A stretch of 64,000 nucleotides of DNA from positions 496,001 to 560,000 of the forward strand of contig OZ038394.1 of assembly GCA_964036045.1 (NCBI GenBank), given 5' to 3'. The number at the start of each line of letters is the position of its first letter. Positions within the stretch are counted from its first letter, which is position 1. A program made the position numbers and the translations under genes. Below, piece after piece: positions 45,944 to 57,384 of this stretch. The DNA is from Eutreptiella sp. 'Long Island Sound 2002' (taxonomy: Eukaryota > Euglenozoa > Euglenophyceae > Eutreptiales > Eutreptiaceae). Below the pieces are notes generated by a model that ran no database searches, was not told the origin of the DNA, and was given only the letters and a program-made list of their open reading frames with translations.

Positions 45944-46560
45944 TCAAGTCACAGGTGTTGTGCAAATTGTGATTGTCTTGCGACGCCATGACCGGGGCGT
46001 GTGATTGTCATTGTCAATGCCCAAAAGAAGAAGATTGAAATGTCCATTGCGGCCCCCATGCATGCGCCCATGCACACACCAATCCCAGTCACGCGCTTGG
46101 TCACGCGCCCAATCACGCCCCTCATCACACGGCCAATCATGCGCCCAATCACACGCCCAACCACGCGCCCAACGGCCCACCAACTCGCATGCACCACTAC
46201 TTCTTCGCCTGCGCCATTACGTGCAGCAGCTCATGCTTGTGCTTTGCTACCACTGCTACCTTTGTCTCTGCCTTTTCTCGCCTTGACCTTGCGTCGGTCT
46301 CTTGTTTCTTGCATTGCCTCATGGAGTGTGTGCATCTGCACTTCCAGCTCCGCGATCTTGCCTTTCTGCTACGCAGTCACATGCCGCAATGTGGCAAGGT
46401 CCGTCTGTGCTTTTGACGCCTTGCCCTTGGCTGCTTCCTTGATGATCCGCTATAACCGGTTGCAGGGTTAGGCAGCGCCGGAAGCGCGCCCATCGCGTCT
46501 TGCGCTTCTTCAGGGGCTGCCTCGCCGACGGAGTCGGACACAGCTCGCTGGGCGACCCTG
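45944..46560 (-). pseudogene. Decayed coiled-coil ORF
   Basis: On minus, SVGEAAPEEAQDAMGALPAL, then after a frame change IIKEAAKGKASKAQTDLATL, TAG, QKGKIAELEVQMHTLHEAMQ and RKVKARKGRDKG, TGA. The stretch 46080-46190 is a ~14-bp tandem repeat (ATCACGCGCCCA type). It resembles in character, though not obviously in sequence, the relic at 12.0-13.6 kb. Confidence 0.4.
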
Positions 46561-47290
46561 CCTCACCTGGGTGTCACACATCGTAAACCAATTGGGTCCG
46601 CCAAGGCGACAAATCCAAAGGAGCTTTTCATGGTGCCCGCACCAAGCATGGGCAATGGCAAGGGCCATGATAAAGATTATGAGGTCTAAGACGAAGAGGG
46701 GAAACATGAAAAAAAAGCAGATGAAGCGCGATAACCTCCTCGATAACTAGTGCACTAACTTAGGCGGCTAGTTACGCACATTCTCAAAAAATGGAAATTC
46801 CCCCCACCAAAACACAAGAAAATCAAGGTGTTTTTCAACCCCTGCAGCACGTAAATCTTTTTTCTGTTTTCTCCAATGGTTTTGTCACTTTTCAAATCTC
46901 TTCTTCGTGCACACCTGTCGGACAAGGACGAGACAAAGCAAAAAGCAAGGCATCATGCTGTACCCGGGTACCACAGTGACTTTCCATGGGTCACCCCTTC
47001 CAAATGATGTCAAATACGGGTCTGCAAAGCATAAATGTGCAATAAATGGTGCTCACAGGCACATCCAAATTCAAACAAAATGGTTCCCCACACATGGACC
47101 TTCCAAGTGCATCAAAAAGGACGAAATCGCAAGGAAGCGCGCTCTAGCGCGCTTTTACATTCACAACTAGCATAAATGGGGTGTAAATATAGCTTCCAGT
47201 GACAGAAGCACACTACATGGGCCTTTGTGTCAAAAGCATGCAGCAATACAGAGCATTCACAGGAGTACAAATGTGTCAAACAAATAGATC

Positions 47291-50200
47291 CTACTTCCGA
47301 TTCCCCTTGGAGGCACTGGCCTTGCCCTGTTGAACATGCTGGTGGAAGGGTCCAAGGCTCTTACCAGAGGGTTTTCCATCAGATTGAGCAACCTTGGGCT
47401 TTGGTGTAGGGGCTTTCACAGCAGCAGTCTTCTGGGGTTTTGAAGGTGTGGCTGCCTTCGCATCCACTTGCTCAACTTCATCATCGGAAGACTGATCCTC
47501 GGCGACATCGCCATCCTATCTTGCACTATCAACAACAAAACTCTGAAACATCCGTAGCTCACCACGCAAAAAGCCTTTGCAAACCCCATCCCAATCAATC
47601 ACGTAGGTCGCATTGAACTCCTACAGACACTTACTCACAGACAGGCAGTACTCGTCCACCGTTGAATGCAACGGCAACATTCACTTCAGACTCCAGGCAG
47701 GTCGCAAGCAGTGCAGGCGGGTGTGGCAGTTGAGTAACACACAGCGGCGAGACCTTGTGGTTCTCAGCATAGGGCACAATGTTCAGCTCCCGCAGCACCC
47801 AACCAACCCGTGACATGGGCATGTTGCATCTCAGTGCCTTTTGTGTATAAGACACATAGTGGGCACCGTACGAGGCAGGCGGTCGGGAACAGCAACAATA
47901 GAGGTGTGCTCAATGAACCGGTGCACCGGGTGTGTGCCTTCAAAGTCATACAAGTGTACAGTAACAAACGGCCAACCATTGGTGGCCTCAAGGTCCCTGA
48001 ATTGCTACATAGCAAAAGTAACAGACGCGTGCTTCCCAGCAAACATTAGGGGTGTGTTCTTCTCCAATGCCGTAACCAGTAGGGGATGCACATCCGAATC
48101 ACTCACATCGTCGGCCAAATCAACCAGAATCTCAAGTAAATGGTGGGAAGCAAACTATAGGACTGGAAAAAACCAAAATAAATTGTTGATGTGCCTTACA
48201 TACCATGCTGCAGTTCAGAAGCGCCCAATTTTTGTGCCACAAGCTTACCAACAACGACAGAGGCAATGGAACCTTGCTGCTTCTCCCCCTCTCCCAATGT
48301 CAGAGTCCTCTCCTTGTCTTCAGCAGATGAGATCAGTGCACGTCGGATATCAGGCTTTGCCATGATAATACGAAAAGATTCCCACTCATCAGCGGACCAA
48401 ATCGGATCCTTGAAAATTGCATCCCAGCTTGGCCATTGATTGGACTCAGACCACACCCACTTACCCCAATTCACCTTTAATTGTTGGCACCAGGCTTATC
48501 TTTCAGCAGACACTTTACCTTCTCAAGCTCCTCATGATTACCTAAGGCATCATAGTGCCGCAGAAACAACCATTGAAAAATCAATGCTGCATTACAATAT
48601 TGTAACATACGCCTAGATTTATGCAAGATTGGGTTCCCCGGATGCCAAAACACCCGCTGCCATGTGCAATCCCTTTTGATTGTGCACATTAGGGCATACG
48701 GTCCACCAATAGCACACCTTAATTGCCGAATTCATGTAGGCCAAAATGTCACCAATGGAATTAGCACCAAGACCCAGGATACCCCTCATTGCAAAGGGGG
48801 CAAGAACTGTCATACAGGAGGCAAATTCAGTGAATCATGGAAAAAGTGCGCTGTGGCGCGTAAACCTCGGTAAACGTGGCAAAAACATCATACACCGACT
48901 ATCTGCGGAGTTTCGACTCAACTAGGAATCGAACCCGGGACTTGACGATTGCTCGTCTAGTACTCTAACAAGTAGACCAAGCTCCAAGGATAAAAACACA
49001 TGCTGATGGCGCGGCACCACCCGGTTTCTCAAGCTCTGCCACTGCCCCCAGTGTGTTGAAATCCCCTTCCTTGCTTGGTCGCGTTCTTCGCCTCGCTCTT
49101 TCTCCTCGCCTGCCAAGGTATCGTGTAGGGCCCTGACCCCATAGTATGCAAGTTGCGGATTATACTGTCCGGGTAATCGCCACAAGGGACAGGTGGCTAT
49201 CGGTCAGCTATAGTGCACCGACTATCTGCGGAGTTTCGACTCAACTAGGAATCGAACCCGGGACTTGACGATTGCTCGTCTAGTACTCTAACAAGTAGAC
49301 CAAGCTCCAAGGATAAAAACACATGCTGATGGCGCGGCACCACCCGGTTTCTCAAGCTCTGCCACTGCCCCCAGTGTGTTGAAATCCCCTTCCTTGCTTG
49401 GTCGCGTTCTTCGCCTCGCTCTTTCTCCTCGCCTGCCAGGGTATCGTGTAGGGCCCTGACCCCATAGTATGCAAGTTGCGGATTATACTGTCCGGGTAAT
49501 CGCCACAAGGGACAGGTGGCTATCGGTCAGCTATAGTGCACCGACTATCTGCGGAGTTTCGACTCAACTAGGAATCAAACCCGGGACTTGACGATTGCTC
49601 GTCTAGTACTCTAACAAGTAGACCAAGCTCCAAGGATAAAAACACATGCTGATGGCGCGGCACCACCCGGTTTCTCAAGCTCTGCCACTGCCCCCAGTGT
49701 GTTGAAATCCCCTTCCTTGCTTGGTCGCGTTCTTCGCCTCGCTCTTTCTCCTCGCCTGCCAGGGTATCGTGTAGGGCCCTGACCCCATAGTATGCAAGTT
49801 GCGGATTATACTGTCCGGGTAATCGCCACAAGGGACAGGTGGCTACTTTCCTCACTTTCTGCGTCAAATGCATCATCACTTGGCCCTGCGTGGTTGCCAG
49901 CCAAATCCACAAAGGTCACAATTGTTTCTAGTTTTTCCAGAGGTTATCTTGTGTCACTGTGCACATATACAGCAGACTCGCACCAAGTGGAAACAAAAAC
50001 GCTATGGACGACGGACACAGACACACACGGCATTGGTGTAGAACCCAAGCTTGCCACACTTGTGTAGACCAGTAATTAGTGCTAAATTTTGGTCGTCAAT
50101 GGCCCGCATTTCACTGTCCAGGCAACGATAGATTTGGCCCATGGTCAGAATGGTAGGGGCATGCTGTATAGCATTGTGCTCACCCGAAATCAGTCGTCAT

Positions 50201-50787
50201 GTTTGCAGGCCACACCTCGTAACAATAACCTCAACCATCACATGGCGCAACCAATCAGGCAACCCTTTGCTAGTCCTGACAACGTCCCTCAACACATGAA
50301 CCAGGGCAGATGACACATGCTGGCCGCCAAGCACGCAATAGTTGCCAGCTAAAAAGAACCATGAATACCAGGGATCAGTGAAAAACATAAGTGCGCTGCA
50401 GCGCGGAACGTGCGCGAGTCACGACATCACAATACAGCACATAGCATACACACGAGCATCCAACCAGGATAGTATAGTAATAGGACGATTGGAGGGATTG
50501 GCCTCCACGTTCTCCCGTCGCAGCAGTACCACTTTGGGGTCTCAGGTTCTGGTCTGACCATGAAATAGGTTGTGATCAAACCTCAATTTGGACATGCGCA
50601 CTTTCTGTTGCTCCTTGCGTACCCCATTCCCACGGAGGTCGTCTTTCGGTAACCCTCCGTACTTTCTTATCAATGAACCCTTTTTAGGACTGCCAGGGGC
50701 CTTGGGTACAATTTGGCTTAGTGTGAGGTCCTCATTGCCAGTAGGCTCTGAAGCAGCAGGGAAATTGGTGGCTGTGTTAGTTGACAT
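47291..50787 (-). pseudogene. Element protein with GGQH (ParB/DGQHR-like) segment, copy 2
   Basis: The minus gene opens MSTNTATNFPAASEPTG at 50787. Blocks in order: PSNRPITILSWLDA, an intron with a palindrome, GNYCVLGGQHVSSALVHVLR, GLPDWLRHVMVEVIVTR, TGA, GEHNAIQHAPTILTMGQIYR, CGKLGFYTNA, TIVTFVDLAGNHAGPSDDAF, an intron with SINEs, GILGLGANSIGDILAYMNSA, NPILHKSRRMLQYCNAALIF, NQWPSWDAIFKDPIWSADEW, DVHPLLVTALEKNTPLMFAG, TNGWPFVTVHLYDFEGTHPV, ATYVIDWDGVCKGF, DDEVEQVDAKAATPSKPQKT and LGPFHQHVQQGKAS, with stop TAG at 47291. VLGGQH at 50317 followed by an N-Q pair resembles the xDGQHR core of ParB-like folds; that link is inference. In-frame TAG, TGA and frame changes show decay. Confidence 0.55.
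48893..49845 (-). repeat. Three tandem 323-bp tRNA-derived SINE units
   Basis: Units begin at 48893, 49216 and 49539; the third stops at 49845. On minus each contains an A-box-like GCTTGGTCTACTTGTTAGAG and a B-box-like GGGTTCGATTCC (GGGTTTGATTCC in the third). The tRNA-like part covers about 48912-48988 in unit 1. Its anticodon arm is poorly paired with an eight-base loop, so I do not call a functional tRNA. All three lie in what I read as an intron of the copy 2 element. Confidence 0.75.
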
Positions 50788-51062
50788 TACAAGACAGTAC
50801 AGACCCAGGTCGAAAGCAGGCAATAGCCATAGCGGAAGGGCAGATTTTGGTTCCCAGCCCGGGCTACCTCTCAAAACTCTTCACCTGCAACACCGCCTGC
50901 ATCTAGCTCTAGGGGTGAAACTAGCCATGGTGGCTGGTGGCTGGTGGGTCGAGAATAGGGAGAGACCCCCCCCCCCCCCCCTCTAGACACGGCTAGCCGC
51001 GGCTCGGGGGTGAATTGCGCCGAGGCCCCTGGACCATGTGGACAAAAATATTGAACAAACGC

Positions 51063-51996
51063 TTACCGTACGGCGCTCCTAGGGATGTCAAGCAACTCAA
51101 TCGGATGGAACACAATGCAATTGGACATGGAAAAAAAAAAGAGTGTAGAACAACGTGACCCTCGGAATGTCAAAAGGCGCACAATACTTGTCATACAAAA
51201 GTTCCAACATCCAAATGCGCAAGCCTGTGTTTTGGAGCACTTTTGAATGGCCACCGCAACCGTGTATCCAAAAATTAGCACCATGCAAGTTTGCTTCCCA
51301 CTTGGTAGTAGGCACAGCAGACATCACTATAAAGTAGAAGTGGGCAATGCATTGTCTAAAACTATTGCAGCAGGAGCATTGCAAGTAACTGTCATTGAGA
51401 CAAACAACTTCCAACATATGTTGTTCAAAAAGAATTGTTCCATTAGCATATCATGTGCTATGGGGGGCTCTGTGGCATGCAAACACAAAGCAAGACAAGG
51501 TCTACGCCGGCTGGCCGGCCGGCCAAAGGACTGAGAATAGGAGGAGGCCCCCCCTCCCTCCCCCCCCCCCATGGTCGCTTTCACTCCCTAGCAAAACGTG
51601 TGCGTCAAAACTTTTAGCAAACACCACAAGCTCGGGTGCACTCTCATCAGAGTCAACAGTGATGACCCCCTGTCGCAGCGCTCTCTCTCGCCCCCCCCCC
51701 CCCACTTTCCGCGCGCACCCCGCTGCGCCTGACGGACACAAACTCCAGCAACCCCCCCGGGGCACCCTGGGCTGTCGCACAGGCGTGTAGCGTCGCACAA
51801 CATTCATCTTGTCCAGCATGTCCGCAATGATGCCAACATGATTGTCTCTTTGCCATGTTGTTCGAAGGGGGACATGGGCCAATGTGGCACTCAACTCATC
51901 AGTGACGTCACTGGGGGTGACCAGTGTTTGCAAACACTTCAGAGCGAGGTTAGAAAAATGGGACGGGGGGACGGTTTGTGATAGCGGTGGAACCAA
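51063..51996 (-). pseudogene. Possible further element ORF
   Basis: Minus-strand frames read LALKCLQTLVTPSDVTDELS, GIIADMLDKMNVVRRYTPVR and, lower down, VPTTKWEANLHGANFWIHGC and LRIWMLELLYDKYCAPFDIP. They look protein-like and need a splice or frame change between them. C runs at about 51549, 51567 and 51694 interrupt the stretch. No domain is recognised. Confidence 0.3.
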
Positions 51997-52429
51997 CTTT
52001 GCTGCCTGCTCCTGCTACACATACCAAGAAAAAATCATACAACTATACTTTTTTTTCGAAAATTTTTAAAAAACCATGGTGCCGGCCGGCACCCCACAAC
52101 CGGCCCCAACCCCCCCCCCCCCTTTCTGAAGCTACAGCTGCAGGATTTGAAAAAAAGACGGGTCCTTACAAACCGGTTTTTTGTTTGAAAGCCCTTTTTG
52201 TGTACAATTCAACGATGTAATGGTATAATACTCATATCCAACGAGTTTTGAAACATTTCGCAATGTTTCATTTTCACTTGGTAAAATTTTACCAAAAAAT
52301 TCTGTGATTTTTCGGGGGAAATTTTTTTCTCCCCTGGGACATAACTTGGCGCCACCGGTGAGTTTTGTGGCACTTTTTTTTAGACAATGTAGAATGAAAA
52401 TCCTCTGGCAACACCAGAGTGGCAGCCTT

Positions 52430-53745
52430 TCCGTTGACTGAGTCAAAATTGACAGGCGTTGACTGAGACTTGACTGAGTCAAAAAATCCATGACTGATGA
52501 CTGACTCGAGTTAGTCATCGGCGATCGTAACTGGTGACTAAGTCATGACTCAGTCGCGCCAAAAACTTGACTGAAACAGGGTTTGAACTGGCGCCTGCGA
52601 AAAAACTTACTATTTATGCGCACACGGCCGTGCTAGGCCGTCTCTTGTTCACTTTGCTCCTTCTTCCTTCAGCTTCTTCAAGTAGTAGGCAATATGGTTC
52701 TTAGGAATAACCCACTTCTTTTATGCTTGTGTCGGACCTTTGGGAACTCCATTGAGGATGTCCCATGCACCTCGCAAGGCACGATCTTTTTGAGAGAGAG
52801 TTGCAATCAACTTCTCATGGTCTTTGACCATAGGGCATTTCCGAGAAGATCTCCTCATAATGCTGAGAAATTTGACAGAAAAGGAGAAAAAACGGTTGTT
52901 CAAACATTGGACTTTAAAGAGGCACTTTGGCTCCAATTGACCTAGGCGAGCATCCATTTAATGCGGATTGTAATGCCAATGTAGCAGAAAAACTCGGAAT
53001 CAAAAAACATGGCATTGGCATGAAGAACTGTCCAAAATTGGAACGGCAATTTTGGGAGTTTTCCAGGTATGGGCCAAAATGCCCCAACCCCCTAGGGCAA
53101 GAATTCTGGTACAGTGCATTGTGACAGAAATTCTGATGCACCCAGCTATAAAACAGCTCTCAAGCTACAGATCTGTCCAAAAAAATACACATTTGGTGGC
53201 TTCCTGTTCAAGATATTTCCAAAATTTGAACGAACCGGCCAAAAGGTGCCGCGCGTAAGCATCATTACATGCATGCACTTTGCGTGTCAGTGAAGACAAA
53301 ATTCAAACGAGGTGCTTCTCTGCACGGCCCGTCACAGTTACAATACCCATTTTTGGTGATTGAGGCAGACACCAAACGACCGAGATTCTGCTCAGGGTGC
53401 ACAAACATTCCGCGTGTGCCATGCTTGAAATTGGTTGCATACCAAGCATACGAACAGAGGGACCTATTCGACATCCCTTTTGCGTAGTGAATGAAAATTT
53501 GGACAATTGTTGGAAAAGGGTTTTGGAGGGGTCTTGCCCTTCGCGACAGTCATGCAGTCACAGTCACCGCGCGACATCGTGACTTGACTGGAGCGGCGTG
53601 ACTTGACTTGACAGCAAGCCGTTCACTGTGGTAGGGAGTACTTCGAACCATGGATAATCCCCTACCACAGTGAACTCAGTGAATGACTTGACTGAGTCAA
53701 AAAATCGTGACTCGTGACTGACTTGACTGGGTCAACCTAACCCTG
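52430..53745. repeat. Two GACTGAGTCA-rich clusters around ~1 kb
   Basis: The word TTGACTGAGTCAAAA and variants cluster at 52430-52560 and 53580-53745. The right cluster also has a hairpin with arms TTCACTGTGGTAGGG and CCCTACCACAGTGAA. I see no supported gene between them. Confidence 0.6.
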
Positions 53746-54153
53746 GGGGAAGGTGAGTAAGGAGTACCGGCACAGTACGACGACAATGATGAGTATCTGC
53801 TTCGCTCTATCCGTACCGACAATACTTTCAAAAAGTTGGACCTTCCAGAAACACCAATCAATATCCTTGAAGTCTGGTGATCTGAAACCAGTATTCGAAC
53901 CAACATTCCGCATTTTTCTGATGTTTCCACTGAATTTACATTTTTCGCATAACTCTGTTGCACGAGTACCAAGCAAGGCAAATTTCGAATCTTGTTGCCT
54001 TATCCATGGCATATAGCAGAACTGCCGTTTTTTCGAGATTCTCTTGTGCTGGGCTGTGGCCCCAAGACCAGACAACTAAATACACAGGCATCCGAAGTGA
54101 ACCTGCGTCATCGACACCACTTGCTTGTATATTTCCCTAGAAGTGGTGAAGCC

Positions 54154-54306
54154 ATGGCGCCTCGAAACGGACTGCCGGTTGTGCGGTACGATGAAATGCT
54201 TGAAGAAGGTTTTCTCGATGTGCCCACATCAACTTCCAAAACGAGCCACATGTCAATGCTTGCACTCATGGCTGGTGGCTGTGCACTAATAAGTGGACTT
54301 GCCATG
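54154..54306 (+). CDS. Possible first exon, one membrane segment
   Basis: ATG at 54154 opens 51 codons (MAPRNGLPVVRYDEMLEEGF ... MLALMAGGCALISGLAM) and meets a GTATGT donor at 54307. The C-terminal part is a hydrophobic membrane-spanning stretch. The product is not recognised. It may join the exon at 54982. Confidence 0.4.
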
Positions 54307-54981
54307 GTATGTGGATTGAGTCGCTCATGCGTGTCACGTCTTGACTTTCAATTTCTTGAAGCGGCTTGTGCAACGCCCTTTGCATCGGCATAAACACCTG
54401 TGGAGACCTTTGTTTGATTTTTCGAATTTGGCACCAGCGCTTTGCCCACGACACAGCCAGGTACCATGCTGACAACCACAACAATTCGTATCTCGTTGAG
54501 GAGGGAAGTGAGCCATGGCATAGCTCAAGGGCTGCATTGGTTATACGTCTCCGAGCAAGGGTTATTGCAATCCGCCCAGCTTGCCACAACACGTAGCCGT
54601 TGGTACGAGTATGGTTTTGTTGTAGTGGAGAGCATTGTTATTTGTTAGGGGTATTACTATCAGCGTAGTGTTAAATCCCCAGGAGCTAAAGAAACCCAAT
54701 GGTGCAGACTTTCTTTTGGCGAGAGTAATGAAATCGGACGCTAAAGTTGCTTTACGATGGTCAAGAACGTAGGAGTTGGGGTTCCAAAAATGGTGCGCCC
54801 ACAAATGCACGCGCACGCATGCGTTGATAAGTCGCAAGGAATGATGGGGCCCGCCTATCCCGGTCGCTTTCCCACATAGATCACACCCTCATCGTCAGCC
54901 CCGCACACCCAATTCCAAACTTCCCCCGCTGCCCAACGCACAACCCCACATGCCGGGGCATACCCTCAACCTATCCGCCCC

Positions 54982-55371
54982 ATGAACTTCATCAATGGGG
55001 TGCAGCAGGACTTTGTTGCGCACGGCTATTCCGGTGGTAGACCTTCCACGCAACAGCAAGCTGCTTTGCCCAAGCATGAAAGCAACGCCATGCCGAGCGA
55101 TCCAGAAAACATCGCCAAGGGATTGCACACCGCCATGCTTGTGACGTGTGCGGCTTTGGTAGTTACCATGGTCGGTTTCCTTCGCAAAGCTACGGGACGT
55201 CTCACCGGGTGCACACACAAGGAGCTCAGCAGGATCATGGTGGCAAGTGCGTCGGGAAATGTTGCACAAAAGACCCTCGGTGAATCCCACAAGCAATGGG
55301 CAATGGCAGCGTTCATGGATGACGACGAATTTGATGAGGATGATTTTGATGATGGAGTCTTTGATGACGAG
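54982..55371 (+). CDS. Possible exon with membrane segment and acidic tail
   Basis: From ATG 54982 the frame reads MNFINGVQQDFVAHGYSGG, a membrane-like TAMLVTCAALVVTMVGFL, then AQKTLGESHKQWAMAAFMDD and an Asp-rich end (EFDEDDFDDGVFDDE). A GTGTGT donor at 55372 follows GAG; reading through adds only five residues to a stop. The ATG could also be internal, with the acceptor at GTGCAG before 55005. The function is unknown. Confidence 0.45.
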
Positions 55372-55392
55372 GTGTGTTTCCATGTTCCATGA

Positions 55393-57384
55393 GCCCTTTG
55401 CTACCATTTGCCGCCCCCGCTCCTCTTGAACATACATAACCAATGGGAGGATTCTTGTGAGCATACCTCCCCTTGACAGTAGACCCGGGTCTCTTAATTT
55501 TTTCACCCCGAGCCAAAGCCTTGCGTCTCTTATAGCGTCATGGGTCTCTTATAATTGAATCCTGCAACATGTCGTGACCTTAGCGCACGCAACGAGCCTG
55601 GTTTATTGATTTTCATTTTTTCACTGATGAACAGTTTTGTGGATGATGACAACATCATTTGGTGACATCATGGCATCATTGCATTACCTTGTGCATGGAT
55701 GATGCATTTTGTTTCAAAAAAGATTATTAGTGGTGGGAAGGAATTTTTTGCTCACTTTTTTGTTTTCCATTAGGTTTTTCTTAAAGTTGTCTTGTCACGG
55801 TAACATTAGGGCTTGGGCTTTGATTGCGGTTCGACTTTGTCTCCTTTTGCGCATGGGCCTCTTAAAATCTACTTCTCCAAGTGAGTCTCTTATCGTTTTG
55901 GTTGGACGGCTACATTTTTTGGGGGGGGAGGGGGGGTAGCAGCGATCCTCTGCCAGGCGAAGTCCATGCATTTAGTTCACAAGGGAAACGGTGAAGAACA
56001 TGTGCGTAAGTACACCGGAGGATCCCTCTCTTTCCGGCCACGAAATTGGGATGGGTCTATGAAATGGTCATTTCTTTCTAGGTCGTTGAGTGAACCCCAT
56101 TTGGTCAAGTCGAAGCCGTTAAGCCCCACTGAGAGTGGACCCAAGTAGGCATGCACCGGTAAGCATTTCGACAACCAAGCACGCCGGCTACCAATATGGC
56201 ATGGTTTCGCAATGCTACTTTTGCGCCAACCACCCCGCCCCCTCTCATGCCTTCCCTAACGATTTCAGCCCGTGGTTCCCATCTCTCACACATCGCCAAA
56301 ACCTCACAAGTGGGCAATTGCACGCATGCAGGCACTCTTTGGAGTTCATCAAAAAGCCTGTGAGGCGGTGCGATCACTTTTTCTGCCGTATGGAGCTCCT
56401 GTCGAGCCACAGCGTGGGTGCTTTCTCGAGGAAATCCCGATTTGCCCCCCCCCCCAGTCGCAGGGAGGGGGCAGCAGATTTCAAGTTGCAGGATTTTTTG
56501 TGGGTGGGGCGGGGGAAGGACCATAGCTTTCCTGACCACCAAACCTCTGCAGCGACAAACTGCCACTATGGCTCACCCCCGTGACTGCCACATTCGGTTG
56601 GCGAAGCCCTATTGCACTCAATTTGTAATATTTTTGGCCCCCTCGGCCCACATGAAGCACCACCTTGCAAGGTGTGCAACAATTTTCACCAACTGCTTTG
56701 AGTTGATTTAACCAAACCCAAGTCCACGCCAACTTTTTTTTCTATGTTAATTTTTCTAGTTGGTGCTACGTTGTAGGTTTAGGGTACTCATGGTGTCACC
56801 AAATGATCACCCAAACCTATTGCAAGCCCTCGGGGTCCTCGTAGGTCACCCCAAAACTATGCTTTCTCCGCCCACCAGTGCCGGCCTCAAAAATGGCCAC
56901 ATCATCATATGGTAGAGCGCAACCCCCACCACTGGTCATCCTCTCGCAAGTTTGTGGCCATTTCATGGCTGTTTGCGCAAGTGGGCAATCTTAAAGTCGC
57001 TGATTGTGCTCCGGGTTGAGTGGCTTTTACAATTTGTTCCGGGATTTCTTCCGGGACTCCGGCCAATCAACAATCCACAAATTTCTCTGGTGCCTTTGGT
57101 GCCAATTAGTTAAGACCAAAAAATTTCTTCGGTGCCTCTAAAAACTCAGCACCACTTTTTTTGGGGGGGGGGGGTTGTGAGGACTGTTTTCATCATGTCA
57201 TGTGTTAGTTGAGCAAAGCCCCGGATGATCTGATTTTTGTTTCTGTGTTTCATTTTGAATTTCATCATGACATGGTTTCGCCTGCATTTGGGCATCATTT
57301 CCGTGGGGTTTGACATTGTCTCATTATTTCACCTTGTGCATTGTCAAACACCGCACGGCTGCATCCTCTCATCTGCGCTTCAAG
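55393..57384. other. No gene placed
   Basis: The missing N-terminal exon of the LON-domain gene should lie here or further upstream. Open frames at 56.1-56.6 kb on both strands have no domain. G or C runs occur near 55919, 56446 and 57160. Confidence 0.4.

Larger units (their letters stand above)
46758..50787 (-). mobile_element. Unknown intron-bearing element, copy 2 (5' half present)
   Basis: The left boundary ACTTAGGCGGC at 46758 matches copy 1 at 28949. The minus gene inside starts at 50787, and I could not place the right terminus. Short GCGC-rich palindromes occur at about 47137, 48848 and 50390, in positions comparable to the GGCACTGCAGTGCC palindromes of copy 1. An intron carries a three-unit SINE array. 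Confidence 0.55.

Noticed and set aside
45949-46197. Trp/Arg-rich or Gly/Val/Arg-rich proteins on minus
   Set aside because: They come from a ~14-bp tandem repeat read in different frames.
48912-48988. A functional tRNA gene in the 323-bp repeats
   Set aside because: A- and B-box-like parts are present, but the anticodon arm is mismatched with an eight-base loop and the T stem pairs poorly. I call it a tRNA-derived SINE.
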